DNA of 64,000 nucleotides. Origin: Chrysogorgia sp. JL179-B06. Lineage: Eukaryota > Cnidaria > Anthozoa > Scleralcyonacea > Chrysogorgiidae. The DNA lies in contig JAYKKM010000012.1 in the NCBI GenBank assembly GCA_035772405.1, positions 186,001-250,000 of the forward strand, in the 5' to 3' direction. Position numbers and translations under genes: made by a program. Positions 12,051 to 23,805 of the stretch are shown one piece after another. The stretch's first letter is position 1. Each line of letters opens with the position of its first letter. The notes under the pieces are model-generated. The model saw only the letters and a list, made by a program, of their open reading frames with translations, was not told the origin of the DNA and searched no databases.

Positions 12051-12350
12051 GTCATTTCAGAAATAGGCTAGTAATAATCCTCTCGACCTAATAATAATCC
12101 TCTGTATTGGATCTTCTACAATTCTTCCTGGATCTCGTTGGATATTAGCCTTGTATGTTCAAAATATGCGTTGTGGTAACATATAGGCGGCAAAGGTTTT
12201 CGTAAAAGGACATTCATTCAGAGTATGTCCTGCACAGTGAAACCTCCAATTTTTCATTCTTATATTTATTGTACAACTTCGTACTCTGGGGATAGTGGTA
12301 ACATGGCCGTTGTTGCGAAATACAAAAGGAGACGCCAAGACAGTAAATAA

Positions 12351-13929
12351 CGTTTAAGTTATTATAAACGTTATTCTCATGGTTCGTTGCTTCCTTTCCA
12401 GTTTCGAACTATATCACTTTATACAATAAAAAGCATTGTGCTGTATCTTCTGCGAGCCGCCGTATTGCGGATATTTGGCTCTTTCAAAATGTTTAATGTA
12501 TAAATTGGACAGCGTCCTAGCTATTACCGCGGCAATATAAATAACAAGACACCTGTCCAGGCGTTTACTCGGGTTACTGATTTCTGTAATCAGGCGCTGA
12601 AGGCGTTGTGCAGCGCACGTTTAAAGAAGTGGGAAACTTTTAGAAGCAATGTAGTTACGTAGAGTTGGGCTAGAACTGTGTGACCTATTTTGATTGTACG
12701 TGAGAGGACGAAGAAAAACCAGGCGTCTGCACGCAGGTTAGCCCCCCCCCCCCCGAATGCAGAACGCCTGGCTAATGTAAACACTACTGCACACCGCCCC
12801 GGCAAATTCATATCTGTTCGATTGAAGGTCTTTGTGTGCAAAATTTATATAAAAATCAACGGCAAGGTATACGAGACATATGTGTTACGAAATTACATCG
12901 GTTTAATGGACATAAAAGCATTAAATCATCGGATAAACGTCCAATAGATCTGGAAGCCATGTCCCTTGATTTTAAAGACGACTTTTGGATACTTTAATCA
13001 CTTACTCATTTTCTCATATAACCTCTGATCTTCACATTTTACACAGACAAAACCTACAAATTGATTTAAATCGTAAAAAACACGTTTCATAATGATAACG
13101 AGTTTCACGAGATAATGCAACACAGCATAGTAATATTTCACCGTAAAAGAAAAGTACGTGTTTTGTCGAGTTATACGGTGAATGAAGATTTGTGTTCAAA
13201 AAGATCGTGAAAATGCAGTGAAAATGCAATATATCGTCGTCGGAAGATGTCAAGTTCGAAATCAAGTTTTATACGTAGCGTCAAACAAAAGGTAAACCCG
13301 TCTTCGGTTTTTTAAACCTGTTAATCAGTTACAAAGATCCTTTTGCAAACATGACGATTATGTTATTCAGGCTTTTGTTTGATGTATAGCATGATTTTCT
13401 AGAGTTAGTAGTTCAAAAGATAACTTCGTTTGAATATCTAAAATATTTACTAGGATTTTGTCAAATCCAATCCAAGCGTCGTCGCTTTTTTCAAGCTGTT
13501 AGCTATCAGTTACAAAAATATTTTTGATGGTATGTCAGAGGCTGTTAATCAAGCTTTCATTAGATATGTAGAATGAGTTCTTAGAGTTAGTACTTCAAAA
13601 TATATTGTGGTCGGAACATTTCACTTTTGGCATGGCGTCATGGCGACTAAAAACAAAACAAACGTGAGCCTGTCAATCAGACATAACGAAATCACTCCTG
13701 CAAGGGCTTTCGCTCGAAATTGAATAGTCCTTACACACGATATGCCAATAAATTATGTGCTTTATTATAATATTGCAGAATAACAAATGTTAATACACAT
13801 TTTTAATGGCAGATTTTATACTTTTATTTAAATTAGCCATCACCATTGTTTCACTCGGTCACTTTTTGCAACCTCATCCTCAATGGAATAATTGCAATAC
13901 TTAATAATTAGCCTATATAGTGAGTACCA
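12351..13929. other. intronic or intergenic spacer with no gene seen
   Basis: A 14-nt C run at about 12,741-12,754 is the only notable feature. No exon with good splice sites or element ends was recognised. Confidence 0.45.
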
Positions 13930-15260
13930 GTACTGGTGGTAAGGATGTAAAAAGTACAGATTATAGCTGTGTTTATACTGTAAGTCTATAGGACTAACCT
14001 GGCTGGATGCCACCTTGGACCTGGCTTACATTTTACTGACTTTAATAGTCTAAACATGCACCACACTGGTTATAACAATCAGTGTTTATACGCTCATCTG
14101 ATGGCATGCTGGTCTGGCCAATGGCATAGTGTGTTTGTGTAAACACCTTTGTCCTGTATTAGGCCTAGACAATGCCAGTCCTAGTCTTGCAATGTATCTA
14201 TTTACACAGCTTTTGTAGGATATATACTGTTATAGATACTGTATAACTGGGTAGGTTAACACTCACTGTGTCAGGGGAACACATTAGGGATTAAACAACT
14301 GGTATCATCTCACTGACAACAAGCAGCTGAAGGGAATTTCATCTTGAATTAATGATATATTGGTGAAATAATTAGATTAAGCAATGTTCTTTGTTGTATA
14401 TTATGGACTTTTATAATTTCATCTTTTTGAAATGTGTTACCAGTACTTGAATACCATTGAAATACCGGTACATGTATGCATAATTATATAATATAATAAG
14501 ATTAATAAAAGCAACAGAAGTCTTCTAACATAATAAAAGGTTTATCGAGCTTATCAATATATAAGTCAGACAACACTCATTGCAAAACTAAAAAATTAGC
14601 TGATAAAGAATATACTGGTGTCTTGTAGACTTGTAGTAAGGATATAAACAATTGCAGACTGTAGCTGTGTTTATATTGCAAGTCAACCTGGCCAGCCACG
14701 ACCTGGGCCTGGCTTACATTTTATTGACTTTAATAGTGTAAACATACACAATGCTGGCTATATAACAAGCATTTACGCTCATCTGATATTATGGCATATG
14801 CCCTTCTGGCCAATGGCTTAGTGTGTCTGTTTAAATTCACCTTTGTCCTGGATAGTAGGCTTGGACAGTGCCAGTCCTAGGCTTTCAGTGTATATTTTTA
14901 CACAGCTTTTGAAGGATAAATACTGTATAATGTATAATTGGGTAGGTTAACACTCACTGTGTCAGGGGAACATGTTAGCGATTAAACAAGTGGTATCACC
15001 TCACTGACAAGAAGCAGCTGAAAGGAATTTCATCCTGAATTAATATATATATATTGGTGAAATAATTAGATTAAGCAATATCGTTCTTTGTTGTATATTA
15101 TGGACTTTTGTCATTTCATTTTTTTAAATTGTGTTACCGGTACTTGAATACCATTGAAATACTGGTACATGTATGTGCATAATTATATAATATTAATAAA
15201 AGTTAAGAAACAGAAGTCTTCTAAAAGAATAAAAGGTTTATCAGGCTTATCAATTTGGTT
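13930..15260 (+). repeat. direct tandem duplication, two copies of about 690 bp
   Basis: Copy 1 (about 13,930-14,625) and copy 2 (about 14,627-15,260) share long blocks such as TAGCTGTGTTTATA, CCTGGCTTACATTTTA and GGTAGGTTAACACTCACTG in the same order. Offsets are close to 697 bp. Divergence is modest and indels are present. No coding content. Confidence 0.8.
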
Positions 15261-15290
15261 TAGGATAAATTTAGGTATTGAATCTTTTGG

Positions 15291-15431
15291 TATCTGCTTA
15301 TACTAACAATTAGACAATAAGGAACATGCAGATTACATTATTACAGTAGGGTACATGTATCTGCTTATACTGACAATTAGGCAATAAGGAACATGCAGAT
15401 TACATTATTACAGTAGGGTACATGTATGTAC
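15291..15431 (+). repeat. 71-bp tandem duplication
   Basis: Two adjacent copies of a segment starting ATCTGCTTATACT and ending GTAGGGTACATGT differ at about two positions, so the duplication is recent. Confidence 0.85.
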
Positions 15432-16035
15432 AAGGTTATGCAATCTCGTGAATACAATAATTGTACTTTGCGTAAAATTATGAGTATGCCACTGTTACTG
15501 CAAACATGCATGTTGAAATTTATTATTAAAACCATAACTGGAATAATTAACTTTAATTATGTAATATATCATTAATAACATTATTATTTAAATTAATAAT
15601 TATTAAAATTAATTATTAGTTTCAATAATCATTAATTTCAATGATCAAGAGTTACGCAATTGGTTTCTAACACTGCCTGCGAGACAATTTAGTGTTTGCA
15701 GACTTTCTCACTTGGGTTCTGTTCAGTACACTACCCACAAATTGCACCCAAAAAATAAGCAGTTTGAAAATCTGTTCAGTTTGGCAATATTAAAGCCTCA
15801 AACAGTAAACGGGCGATGGGTTGTTGCATACACGTATTTCTAGTATACTTTATATAAATTGACCAGTAAATCGTTGATCAGTAACCCTACGCTCAACTGC
15901 GGTAGGCCTTTCGCAAAAGCCTGACGGGAAACATTATTGTGCAATTTTGAAGATTTGGGAACCCCAAAAATAATACTACGTAGTATGGTATAAAGCAGGC
16001 CTTATTGTGTCAACTGTACGTACGAAGGATTAGGA
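15432..16035. other. AT-rich spacer with no gene seen
   Basis: It contains only ATTAAT-rich low-complexity sequence around 15,540-15,640 and non-coding DNA up to the hAT insertion site. Confidence 0.45.
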
Positions 16036-16266
16036 TGACAGGCTAGGGTGGCCCTTAAAATTGGAAGTGGGAATTTTACAGCTGCCACCCTGTCAATCTA
16101 TGCCGTTGATGGAGAAAACACAGTGTGCAAAATATTTTTACAATTAAATTATATTTAGGGGTGCCCATCGCGCATTGATATTTCAGTAAAATATCGTCTA
16201 ACTGACAAAATATAGAAAACAACAGTTTCAATCATCAGTCCATTCCATAACCAGCATTCTGAATAA

Positions 16267-17960
16267 ATGGCAACAAACAAATACGTGTTCAATATCTTAC
16301 AACGTAAATATTTAAAAACACGCAGAACAAAGTTTTTTAAAAATCTTGTTCATCAAAACCATCAAACAATAAATCACCCACTGGTGACAAAATTACTTTC
16401 GCTCGAAGATGGGCGCTTACACTTAGCTATAGAAGCGATATCTGCGTTTTCGACAAAGGTTTGTATACAGTACCTGTTCGTGCATCCAAACATACCATTA
16501 AACATACATATCCAAAAGGAACAACCTTGGGACACAAGAACAAAGAGGCCGATTCCATCGATCGACTTGATGACCTGCTTGATATCTCCCATGCAGATGC
16601 GTTCACTAACCAACCCTGCGGACAGAGCATTCATCGTCTCTCAAAGGCAGAAGGGTCGGCGCAGTTCAATTGGTGCTGTAGATCAAGTGGAAACATGTCG
16701 GAAAGAACGTGCCCATGAACGGAAGGATACAGAATTGATGCGCAAGAAAAGGAATCAAGGAGCTGGAAATGTTTAACAGACAGTCTGCTCAGTCACCTGA
16801 ATCCTCTTCTGATGCAGAAGACACTTCTGCCGATGAAGATTATAAAGAAAAGAAAACTCCGAAAGAATACGACGAAGCAGCAGCTTCTATACTAAAAAAG
16901 AGCCAAAAGAATTAAACGTCTACTCATGTCTCCTAGACTTACAGCAGCTTTGGACAGGTCCAAGATGTCATCCAGGAATGCCAGATTTGAAATCCAGCCT
17001 TGGTCATGATGTCAATACTGTGAACATCGACAGAAACTCCATCCAATTACGAGCGAGAATGAGCCATCGATCCAGTATATCGGCCGATCTCCGGTCTGAA
17101 TTATCAACATCAGTTCCCTTAACTGTTCATTAGGATGGCAAACTGATGGAAGATTTGACTTCCCATAGACACGTTGATCGTCTGCAAGTGCTCATCCACT
17201 GATCTCAAAAATAGGACTGGATAGAGCTTCTGTTGTTACAAAAATGAAGCCAACAGCGGCCATATTGGAGTGACCACCTAAGGAGTACTGTGGCATCACA
17301 GACATGTTGGGGAGGATTCTGACATTTGCTATTTAACTTTAGCAAAGGAAACATACTCGCTGGACAGTTATTAAATGTCAGAATTCTGCCTTTCCTCTCC
17401 GATTCACCACTGTATTCGTAATGAGGTCACTCCAATATGGCCGCCGTTTGCTCTAATTATCCAGTAAGAGAAGCCTAATATGAGACGTCAAATTAGGTTT
17501 AAGATTTTATGCATTTAATGTCAACAAAGAAAATATATTGGCCAGACACTAAACCTATTTTGCGAGCGTCGCATTTCGATTTGTTTGCAAACTCGGAGCT
17601 TTTGATGATCTCTCGCAATTTGCATTATGCAAATATACAGGCTTCAAAATAAGCTCGTCAGATACAATAGAAAGCTCAATCCAGTCCTATTTTTGAGATC
17701 AGTGTGCTCATCAGGTGCTGGAGTGTAGCAGGGCTGCGTGAGGCGTCGCGCTTATCCAAGATTTCAACAAGAAGTTAACCAAAGATGAGGATCAACTGCA
17801 ATTCCTCCTTCAGGTTGTCAGTGAACACCGAAGACTGTTTCCTCGCTGCAGAAAGAGAACCATTGTCACAAACATTACTGCAAGTACCAGTAAGAAGACC
17901 AACATTTGACCAACATTTGAAGACCAATTCATCAGACATATTCAATTTTAATTTCCCACC
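16267..17960 (+). pseudogene. decayed transposase gene of the hAT-type element
   Basis: Coding similarity appears in pieces. One frame holds a 169-codon ORF (16,267-16,776) whose C-terminal part (RAFIVSQRQKGRR onward) looks conserved. An overlapping frame (about 16,461-16,620) carries the expected upstream residues (DDLLDISHADAF), so a frameshift separates them. Further on come an acidic Ser-rich stretch (about 16,780-16,880) and a GHD.N motif. Then comes a VPLTVH.DGK block near 17,120, interrupted by a stop where W is expected, and a VLISGAGV block split by the MITE insertion. I recall the PLTVHWDGK signature from uncharacterised invertebrate transposase-like proteins, but the family name is uncertain. 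Several stops and at least one frameshift make it non-functional. Confidence 0.65.
17197..17704. mobile_element. nested hAT-like MITE with perfect 8-bp duplication
   Basis: Inverted ends CACTGATCTCAAAAATAG and its mirror extend for about 25-31 bp. TGCTCATC is present on both sides (17,189-17,196 and 17,705-17,712). Removing the element rejoins the transposase reading frame at the VLISG block. The 508-bp interior has no ORF of note. Confidence 0.88.
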
Positions 17961-18285
17961 TTTCATGACAAAATAATCTAGTTGGACATTAGTATTAATT
18001 TGTTTCAGTATTCGATGATTATATATATAATAATAATAATTGTGTACCAATATGTGTGTCTGATTAGGTAAGATAAATACATTCAGAGCATTTATAGAAT
18101 TAACCGTAAATTGCCTTTTCCATGGAAACTTCAGAGCGCGAGGGCCACCTCTAAATATTATCCAATTGTAATATTTTTTTGCATAGAGGGCTATCTTTAT
18201 TATTGGCATAGATTGGTAGCGTGGCAGAGTTAAATTTATGAGTTTCCTATTTTTATCAGATACTAGGGGCCACCCTATGACAGGC

Positions 18286-18569
18286 CCATTATGACATTGT
18301 TATTTCGAATTAATTTTTCTGTTTTATACGTATATAAGCTCGTGTATTTTCGTTAAAACCCCAATTACGAGATTTCTGATATGGATTCTACATGCAGTGA
18401 ATACTGAATTGAACGCAAAAATATTTTAGGATTTGAGCTTTGTGTTGTATAAAGGTTCTTTGTCCAAAATTCTAATGATGTTACGTCATATGTTATTATT
18501 GCGGATACAATATTCTGCTGCTGGAACAATTTGACCTAATTCAAACGTTCATGATTTACTTGAACGCTA
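18286..18569 (-). repeat. left-arm fragment matching 33.6-33.8 and 39.1-39.2 kb
   Basis: On the minus strand this holds the GAACTGAATTG / GCATGTAGAATCCATATCAG block, matching 33,690-33,760, and the CGAGCTTATATACGTATAAAACAG block, matching 39,157-39,182. It is part of the inverted duplication between the hAT and EnSpm insertions. Confidence 0.65.
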
Positions 18570-18579
18570 CACTGTAAAT

Positions 18580-19265
18580 TCAAAAGAGTCATTTTGACTC
18601 CTTTGAATGAGTCATTTTTTTGACCCCAGGACGACACCTGGAAGGAGTCATTTTGACTCCTTTTTGGCCTACTCCTTTAAAGAGTCATTTCTACCCTTTA
18701 CAAGAGTCATTTTGACACCTTCGAAGGAGTCATTTTGACACCTTTGAAGGAGTCATTTTGACACCTTTGAAGGAGTCATTTTGACACCTTCGAAGGAGTC
18801 ATTTTGACACCTTTGAAGGAGTCATTTCTACTCTTATGTAGGGTCAGACGACACCTTTAAAGGAGTCATTTTAACTCTTCTTTGGAGTCATTTTTACTCT
18901 TATGTAGGGTCAGATGACACCTTTGAAGGAGTCATTTTAACACTTCTTTTGGGTCATTTTTACTCTTATGTAGGGTCAGACGACACCTTTAAAGGAGTCA
19001 TTTTAACTCTTCTTTTGGGTCATTTTTACTCTTATGTAGAGTCAGACAACACCTTTGAAGGAGACATTTTGACCCTTCTTTTGGGTCACTTCTACTCTTA
19101 TGTAGGGTCAGACGGCACCTTCGAAGGAGTCATTTTGACCCTTCTTTTTGGTCATTTCTACACTTATGTAGGGTCAGACGACACCTTTTAAGGAGTCAAT
19201 TTTATCCTTTTTTGGGTCATTTCTACTCCTTTGAAGAGTCATTGGTATCCTTTATGAAGTTCATT
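18580..19265 (+). repeat. left subterminal GAGTCA tandem array of element 1
   Basis: Units of about 23 bp (GGAGTCATTTTGACACCTTT) expand into composite units of about 60-70 bp that add an ACTCTTATGTAGGGTCAGACG segment, repeated about five times to 19,200. It reads open in one frame, but this is repeat-driven. Confidence 0.9.
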
Positions 19266-19269
19266 CTAC

Positions 19270-21220
19270 TCTATAACAAGTTGTGCAAATTAACAATGTT
19301 ATTTGAATGATTCCTGTAATTTGAATGATACATGCATATTGCATATACACAGAAACAAAATTAGAGATTGTGTAAAACAGTTTATTAACTAAATATGTCA
19401 ATATTTTCAATAATTTATTAACTAAATATGTCAACAACATACTATACTGGCAGGTTTTAAAATCTACTTAAGCATATTTCTCAATAGTACATTATCGTTC
19501 CTAATCAAGGTAAACATGATATTATCATGCCCAGATTAACATCTTGTTTTAGGAACTCACACATATTTCACTAAAAGCCCATTTAAAACTAAGTAACGAT
19601 ATTCGGTTGAAACACTACATTTATTTATTTCCTGCTAAGCTGTCGACCTAGTTACTCTGTCCTAATTCATAAGAGGAATTACATGTATAGATCTAATGAA
19701 GGCATGAGTCAATGTGTCAAAGACTTTGGAAGAGTTTTGCAAGAAATAACTAAACGTAGTGTCAATTTTCACTAAAAATTCAATTAACATTATAAAAACA
19801 TGAAATTTTCAGTTATATTATCAATGTTTTGTTTCAATAAAATGTTTTAACTGTTTTTATCCTTCATCTTCCTACCAATTGCACGCCTTTCATTTCTCCA
19901 TGTTTGTGCCATAATGCCATTGTTGCCTCATTGGTGTATTCTGTTGCTTTATAGAAGTGCTTCAGGACATGAGCTGAAAATAAATAAATATATAAATTTT
20001 AAAATATTAATAAGAGGGATATAGTCCTACAGGTATAAAAGAGATATTTCTAGAGGTATTTTTAAAAAATTCAGGTGAAGAGGTACAGTACTGTAGCTCT
20101 AAATACTTGCTTTTGTTAATTACTTTTTTATTTGAAAGGAAATAATGAAAGAGAAGTAATAGAGATGAGAATGCAGAATCAACCCCTCACTTGACCTATA
20201 ACATTGACCTATAATCCAGAACCATAGTGATAAATTAGGCAGATATACTGTACATACGGTACCAGTCAATTTAACAATTAGACAACAACGCACAAGTGTT
20301 CCACATGTATGCAAGCCAAGTTGTCTAACGCTCATCACAAGTTAATTGTTTTTGTATCAACAAACTAGTCAGTCAAACTTAAAATATGAAAATAAAAACA
20401 AACTGCAAAGTTTCTGCATTGTTTTGATTTTCAAAACTGGTCTATCACAAATAGACCTATAGTAGCATAGCCAATTAGCATTGGCGACAGACCACTAGTT
20501 TAAGTTTGTTGTCTTGATGCCATTGAATGATAATTATCCAATGACTTTGGTGTTACTAAATTTAGATTACAACAAAAACCTGGTATTATTAAAGACTTGA
20601 GGGGACTTTTTGAGAGAGGCATAATAGGTCTCTCATTGTTAAAATTTAAACACATGTATAACAACACATATTTTTCCAAGGAAAGTTCTAAAGTAAGTTA
20701 TCGGCACTCTGAGCATTAATTGAGAATCCCTTTCGTACATTTTTCATACATTACTGTATATTCTGGTTTTTATCCATGTTTTGTGGTGGGCACTAATATT
20801 TATTATAATCTGATTGCATTTTCTGCTTAGTGAATCAATCTTTTGCTGTAATGTAATTATAACCAATTTCAATTTTTTAATTACCGTATAGCCAATTTCT
20901 GACCAATTATTAGTTTGACCTTCACACAGTCCAGAGCAGGATGGCCTTCCTTGCTTTTCCCTGTGACTGATAACTGGGACAGAATATATTTCCAAATAAG
21001 GCTGACAATAAATTGGAAGTCTTCATCAATTACAGTACCGGTAATAGATTTCTATGTGCAAATAGCACATTGTGTCGGTCACAAGAAACTACATATCACT
21101 TCAATATGCCATGCAAAAACTTGACAGATATAATGTAAAATCTCACTCTCTAAATTACGGTACAGGGGGAAAATACATATTATTTCAATATTTCCTCAAC
21201 TAATTCAAACTAGATAATAC
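19270..21220. other. interior of EnSpm-like element 1, no gene seen
   Basis: AT-rich DNA without recognisable exons. One 72-codon minus-strand ORF near 20.2 kb lacks any known feature. Confidence 0.4.
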
Positions 21221-21292
21221 TGGGAATTGAACCCTGCGACCCTGGCAATATACAGTACACCAGCACACTAACCGACTGAACTATGGGAGCTT
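21218..21292 (-). repeat. tRNA-derived SINE head
   Basis: On the minus strand TAGTTCAGTCGG (box A, 21,283-21,272) and GGTTCAATTCC (box B, 21,232-21,222) are correctly spaced. The tRNA fold is imperfect. The sequence is embedded in EnSpm-like element 1. Confidence 0.65.
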
Positions 21293-21364
21293 GGCTACAA
21301 GTTCAGTATATACCTGTACGACCATGGTGGAAATGCCACGAATGAAGTGAATGGGTTTATTACT

Positions 21365-21942
21365 GAGAATATTTGGCATTTACACTCAATTAAGGTGGCT
21401 CCTGATGGTTTTAAACAGGAATGCATAACTATATTAGACTAAAGTACTTAAAGGACCATCTGTACACGGTACGATGTCGTATACGATTGTCATCTTGGTG
21501 TATGTGATCAAACTGTACACGCATGTCAACATTCACCATCTAATCAGAAACAAGAATTATGTTGTGTGCAAACAATTACATACGCCAGTACGACAATCGT
21601 ATACAACAATGTATGCCAGAATGACAATCGTATACGATGAATTGTATCGTGTGAGAATATTTGGCATTTACACTCAATTAAGGTGGCTCCTGATGGTTTT
21701 AAACAGGAATGCATAACTATATTAGACTAAAGTACTTAAAGGACCATCTGTACACGGTACGATTTGTCGTATACGATTGTCATCTTGGTGTATGTGATCA
21801 AACTGTACACGCATGTCAACATTCACCATCGAATCAGAAACAAGAATTATGTTGTGTGCAAACAATTACATACGCCAGTATGACAATCGTATACAACAAT
21901 GTATGCCAGAATGACAATCGTATACGATGAATTGTATCGTGT
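21365..21942 (+). repeat. 288-bp tandem duplication carrying a small TIR element
   Basis: Two nearly identical 288-bp copies start at GAGAATATTTGGCATT (21,365 and 21,653). Inside each, inverted arms of about 32 bp start ACACG.TACGAT and end ATTGTATCGTGT, bounding a MITE of about 190 bp. The MITE was therefore present before the duplication. Confidence 0.8.
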
Positions 21943-23384
21943 AGAAGGGCCATAAGGAAGCCTAGTTAGTAAGTACTCGTACTTACTCGTACCAAGACGA
22001 GTCAGGGATGTGACACAGGCTAGTCTTGTAGTTGCATTTTTCTTAACTGGTTCCAGTCGGTTTATATATCACACTTATAATTTTCCTTCACTATAACTTT
22101 AATACCTGTATGTCATCCAATTAATGTGGTATAAATGCCAAATATTCTCAGTAAAATATCCATTCACTTCATAATGGCATAATACCACCATCATATAATA
22201 CTGAACTTGTTGCCAAGCTCCTGTCATAGGACTCCATAATCCCAAGAGCTGTGGCTTAAATTCCAGCTACTAAACTGTTAGGCTTGAAGTTATATTTTTC
22301 ACAACCCATCTCAGTTGCATCTTCACACTCAAAGTTTTCCTTCATTATAACTTCAACATTGTCATAACTAAGTGCCAACCAGCAACCAGTTTCTCTTAGA
22401 ATTAAATCAGTTTAATTGCTTTGATGAAGAGCAAGATTTAATATAATAAACAGTATTGGTGCATTTTCCTTCAGCCTTCAGGGGCTTATTAAACTGGCTC
22501 ATAAGACCTTTTTCAGCAAACTTCCACAGGTCTTATGAGCAATTGACGAAAGCTGATCAATATAAATGTTTCAACAGCGACTCACTCGACGAATAATGTC
22601 AATGGCGTCCAAAATTAATGGTGAACACAGATTTAAGTATTATTAAACATTAAGAGAGCAGTAGATTATCACCAAAGTCATTAACAAATTATATACAACT
22701 CACCAGTCGCAGCAATCACGCGCCCCAGATACGCTTTCCAGCCACCTTTAGGCGGTTTGACCGTTTGACAACAGCTGCTTTGTGAAAACAACAGTGATCA
22801 ACTGCATGGCTGGCTTCTTTCCTCGGATTAACGAGCATAATCGCGAACAAAATCTTTAGCAAGGATAGTCGTCTAGTTGGTAGAAGTCCAGTGGATCAAT
22901 ACGTATTTCATCTCGCTTCTAGATAGGTTTCATACGTCAAATAAAGTTATAAAGATACGAGCTTCTCTTCGCACGCAAAACATGTAAAATCGCGAAGCGA
23001 CGAATACGAAATATTGCGCCATAACACACGTGTCACTCTGATCACGTGCTACGTGGAATAAAGTACCGGTCGGCATTTTGATACCATGTTCAGAGTTGTC
23101 AGCTTGGCGGAGCCTGAGGATTTCAGCATTATTTTAGACCAGATTGGTGTAATGTTAGACAGATTTTGTGTGTAGACAACCATATATAATGACAATGATG
23201 CATTCAATTTCATTTATGATATTAGTGAAATCAGCTATTCAGTTGTTTTTCATGCATTACTAAAACAGAATACAGAATAGTTCATAATTATTCAAATATT
23301 TTTATATTGAAATATTTTTAATAGAATAATTTTATATATTTAATTACCAATTTTTACCTCAACTTATCCACAAATCAAGAAAAA
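21943..23384. other. right interior of EnSpm-like element 1, no gene seen
   Basis: Non-coding sequence. Only a fragment resembling a degraded SINE near 22,200-22,280 is visible. Confidence 0.4.
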
Positions 23385-23700
23385 CTACAATGACTCCAAG
23401 AAAGAGCATAATAACTCCAACAAAGAGTGCTATGACTGTAACAAAGAGTCCTCGGACTCCAACAAAGAGTGCTGTGACTCCAACAAAGAGTGCTATGACT
23501 CTAACAAAGAGTCCATCGACTCCTCCAGGAGTCCTATAACTCCTAGAAAGAGTTCATGGAGTCCACTAAAGTGTCATTTTGACCCCATGTTGGGGTCAAA
23601 ACAACCCTTAGAGTCAAAACCACTCCTTGAAGGGTCAAAATGACCCTTCGAGGAAAGGTGCTGAAATGACTCCTTGGGGTCAAAACGACTCTTTTGAATT
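23385..23700 (+). repeat. right subterminal array of element 1
   Basis: About eight units of the type GACTCCAACAAAGAGTGCTAT are followed by GGGGTCAAAA and GACCCCA units leading to the terminus. Unit type differs from the left array, but the GAGTC/GACTC core is shared. Confidence 0.85.
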
Positions 23701-23805
23701 TACAGTGTACACTAGAGATTTTATCAACAATTTCACTAAAATCTTTAACCATGAGTCTATAAACACGGAAAGCAGAAAAGTAAACAAATATTTGATGTCC
23801 CACTC

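Larger units (their letters stand above)
9397..12350 (-). repeat. left arm of the large inverted duplication (NRF exon 2 region)
   Basis: Read on the minus strand, this segment matches 42,380-46,310 on the plus strand in the same order. Anchors include exon 2' (9573-9419), the GACGCCGCAG block near 11,330 against 44,573, the GGACCGGTCCGGATTACG block at 11,700 against 43,020, and the AGATCCAGGAAGAATT block at 12,130 against 42,565. The right arm has about 1.1 kb of extra sequence at 43.15-44.29 kb. Small ORFs inside are shadows; I see no gene other than exon 2'. Confidence 0.8.
16044..18277. mobile_element. hAT-type DNA transposon, decayed, with 8-bp target duplication
   Basis: The ends are TAGGGTGGCCC at the left and GGGCCACCCTA at the right, with related inverted sequence for about 65 bp. 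TGACAGGC is duplicated outside (16036-16043 and 18278-18285). The other arm of the inverted duplication carries the same flanks with a single copy of this octamer near 39,202-39,211, so it is an empty site. Length is 2234 bp, including a nested MITE at 17,197-17,704. Confidence 0.85.
18570..23707. mobile_element. non-autonomous EnSpm/CACTA-like element 1, 5.1 kb, TA duplication
   Basis: Both ends begin CACTGTAAATTCAAAAG when read inward. The 2-bp flank TA occurs on both sides (18,568-18,569 and 23,708-23,709). Behind each end lies a tandem array of GAGTCA-containing units, which is the subterminal repeat layout typical of CACTA elements. The interior has SINE and MITE insertions and no transposase exon. 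It would need a tnp2 transposase in trans; a related gene sits at the left edge of this window. Confidence 0.75.
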
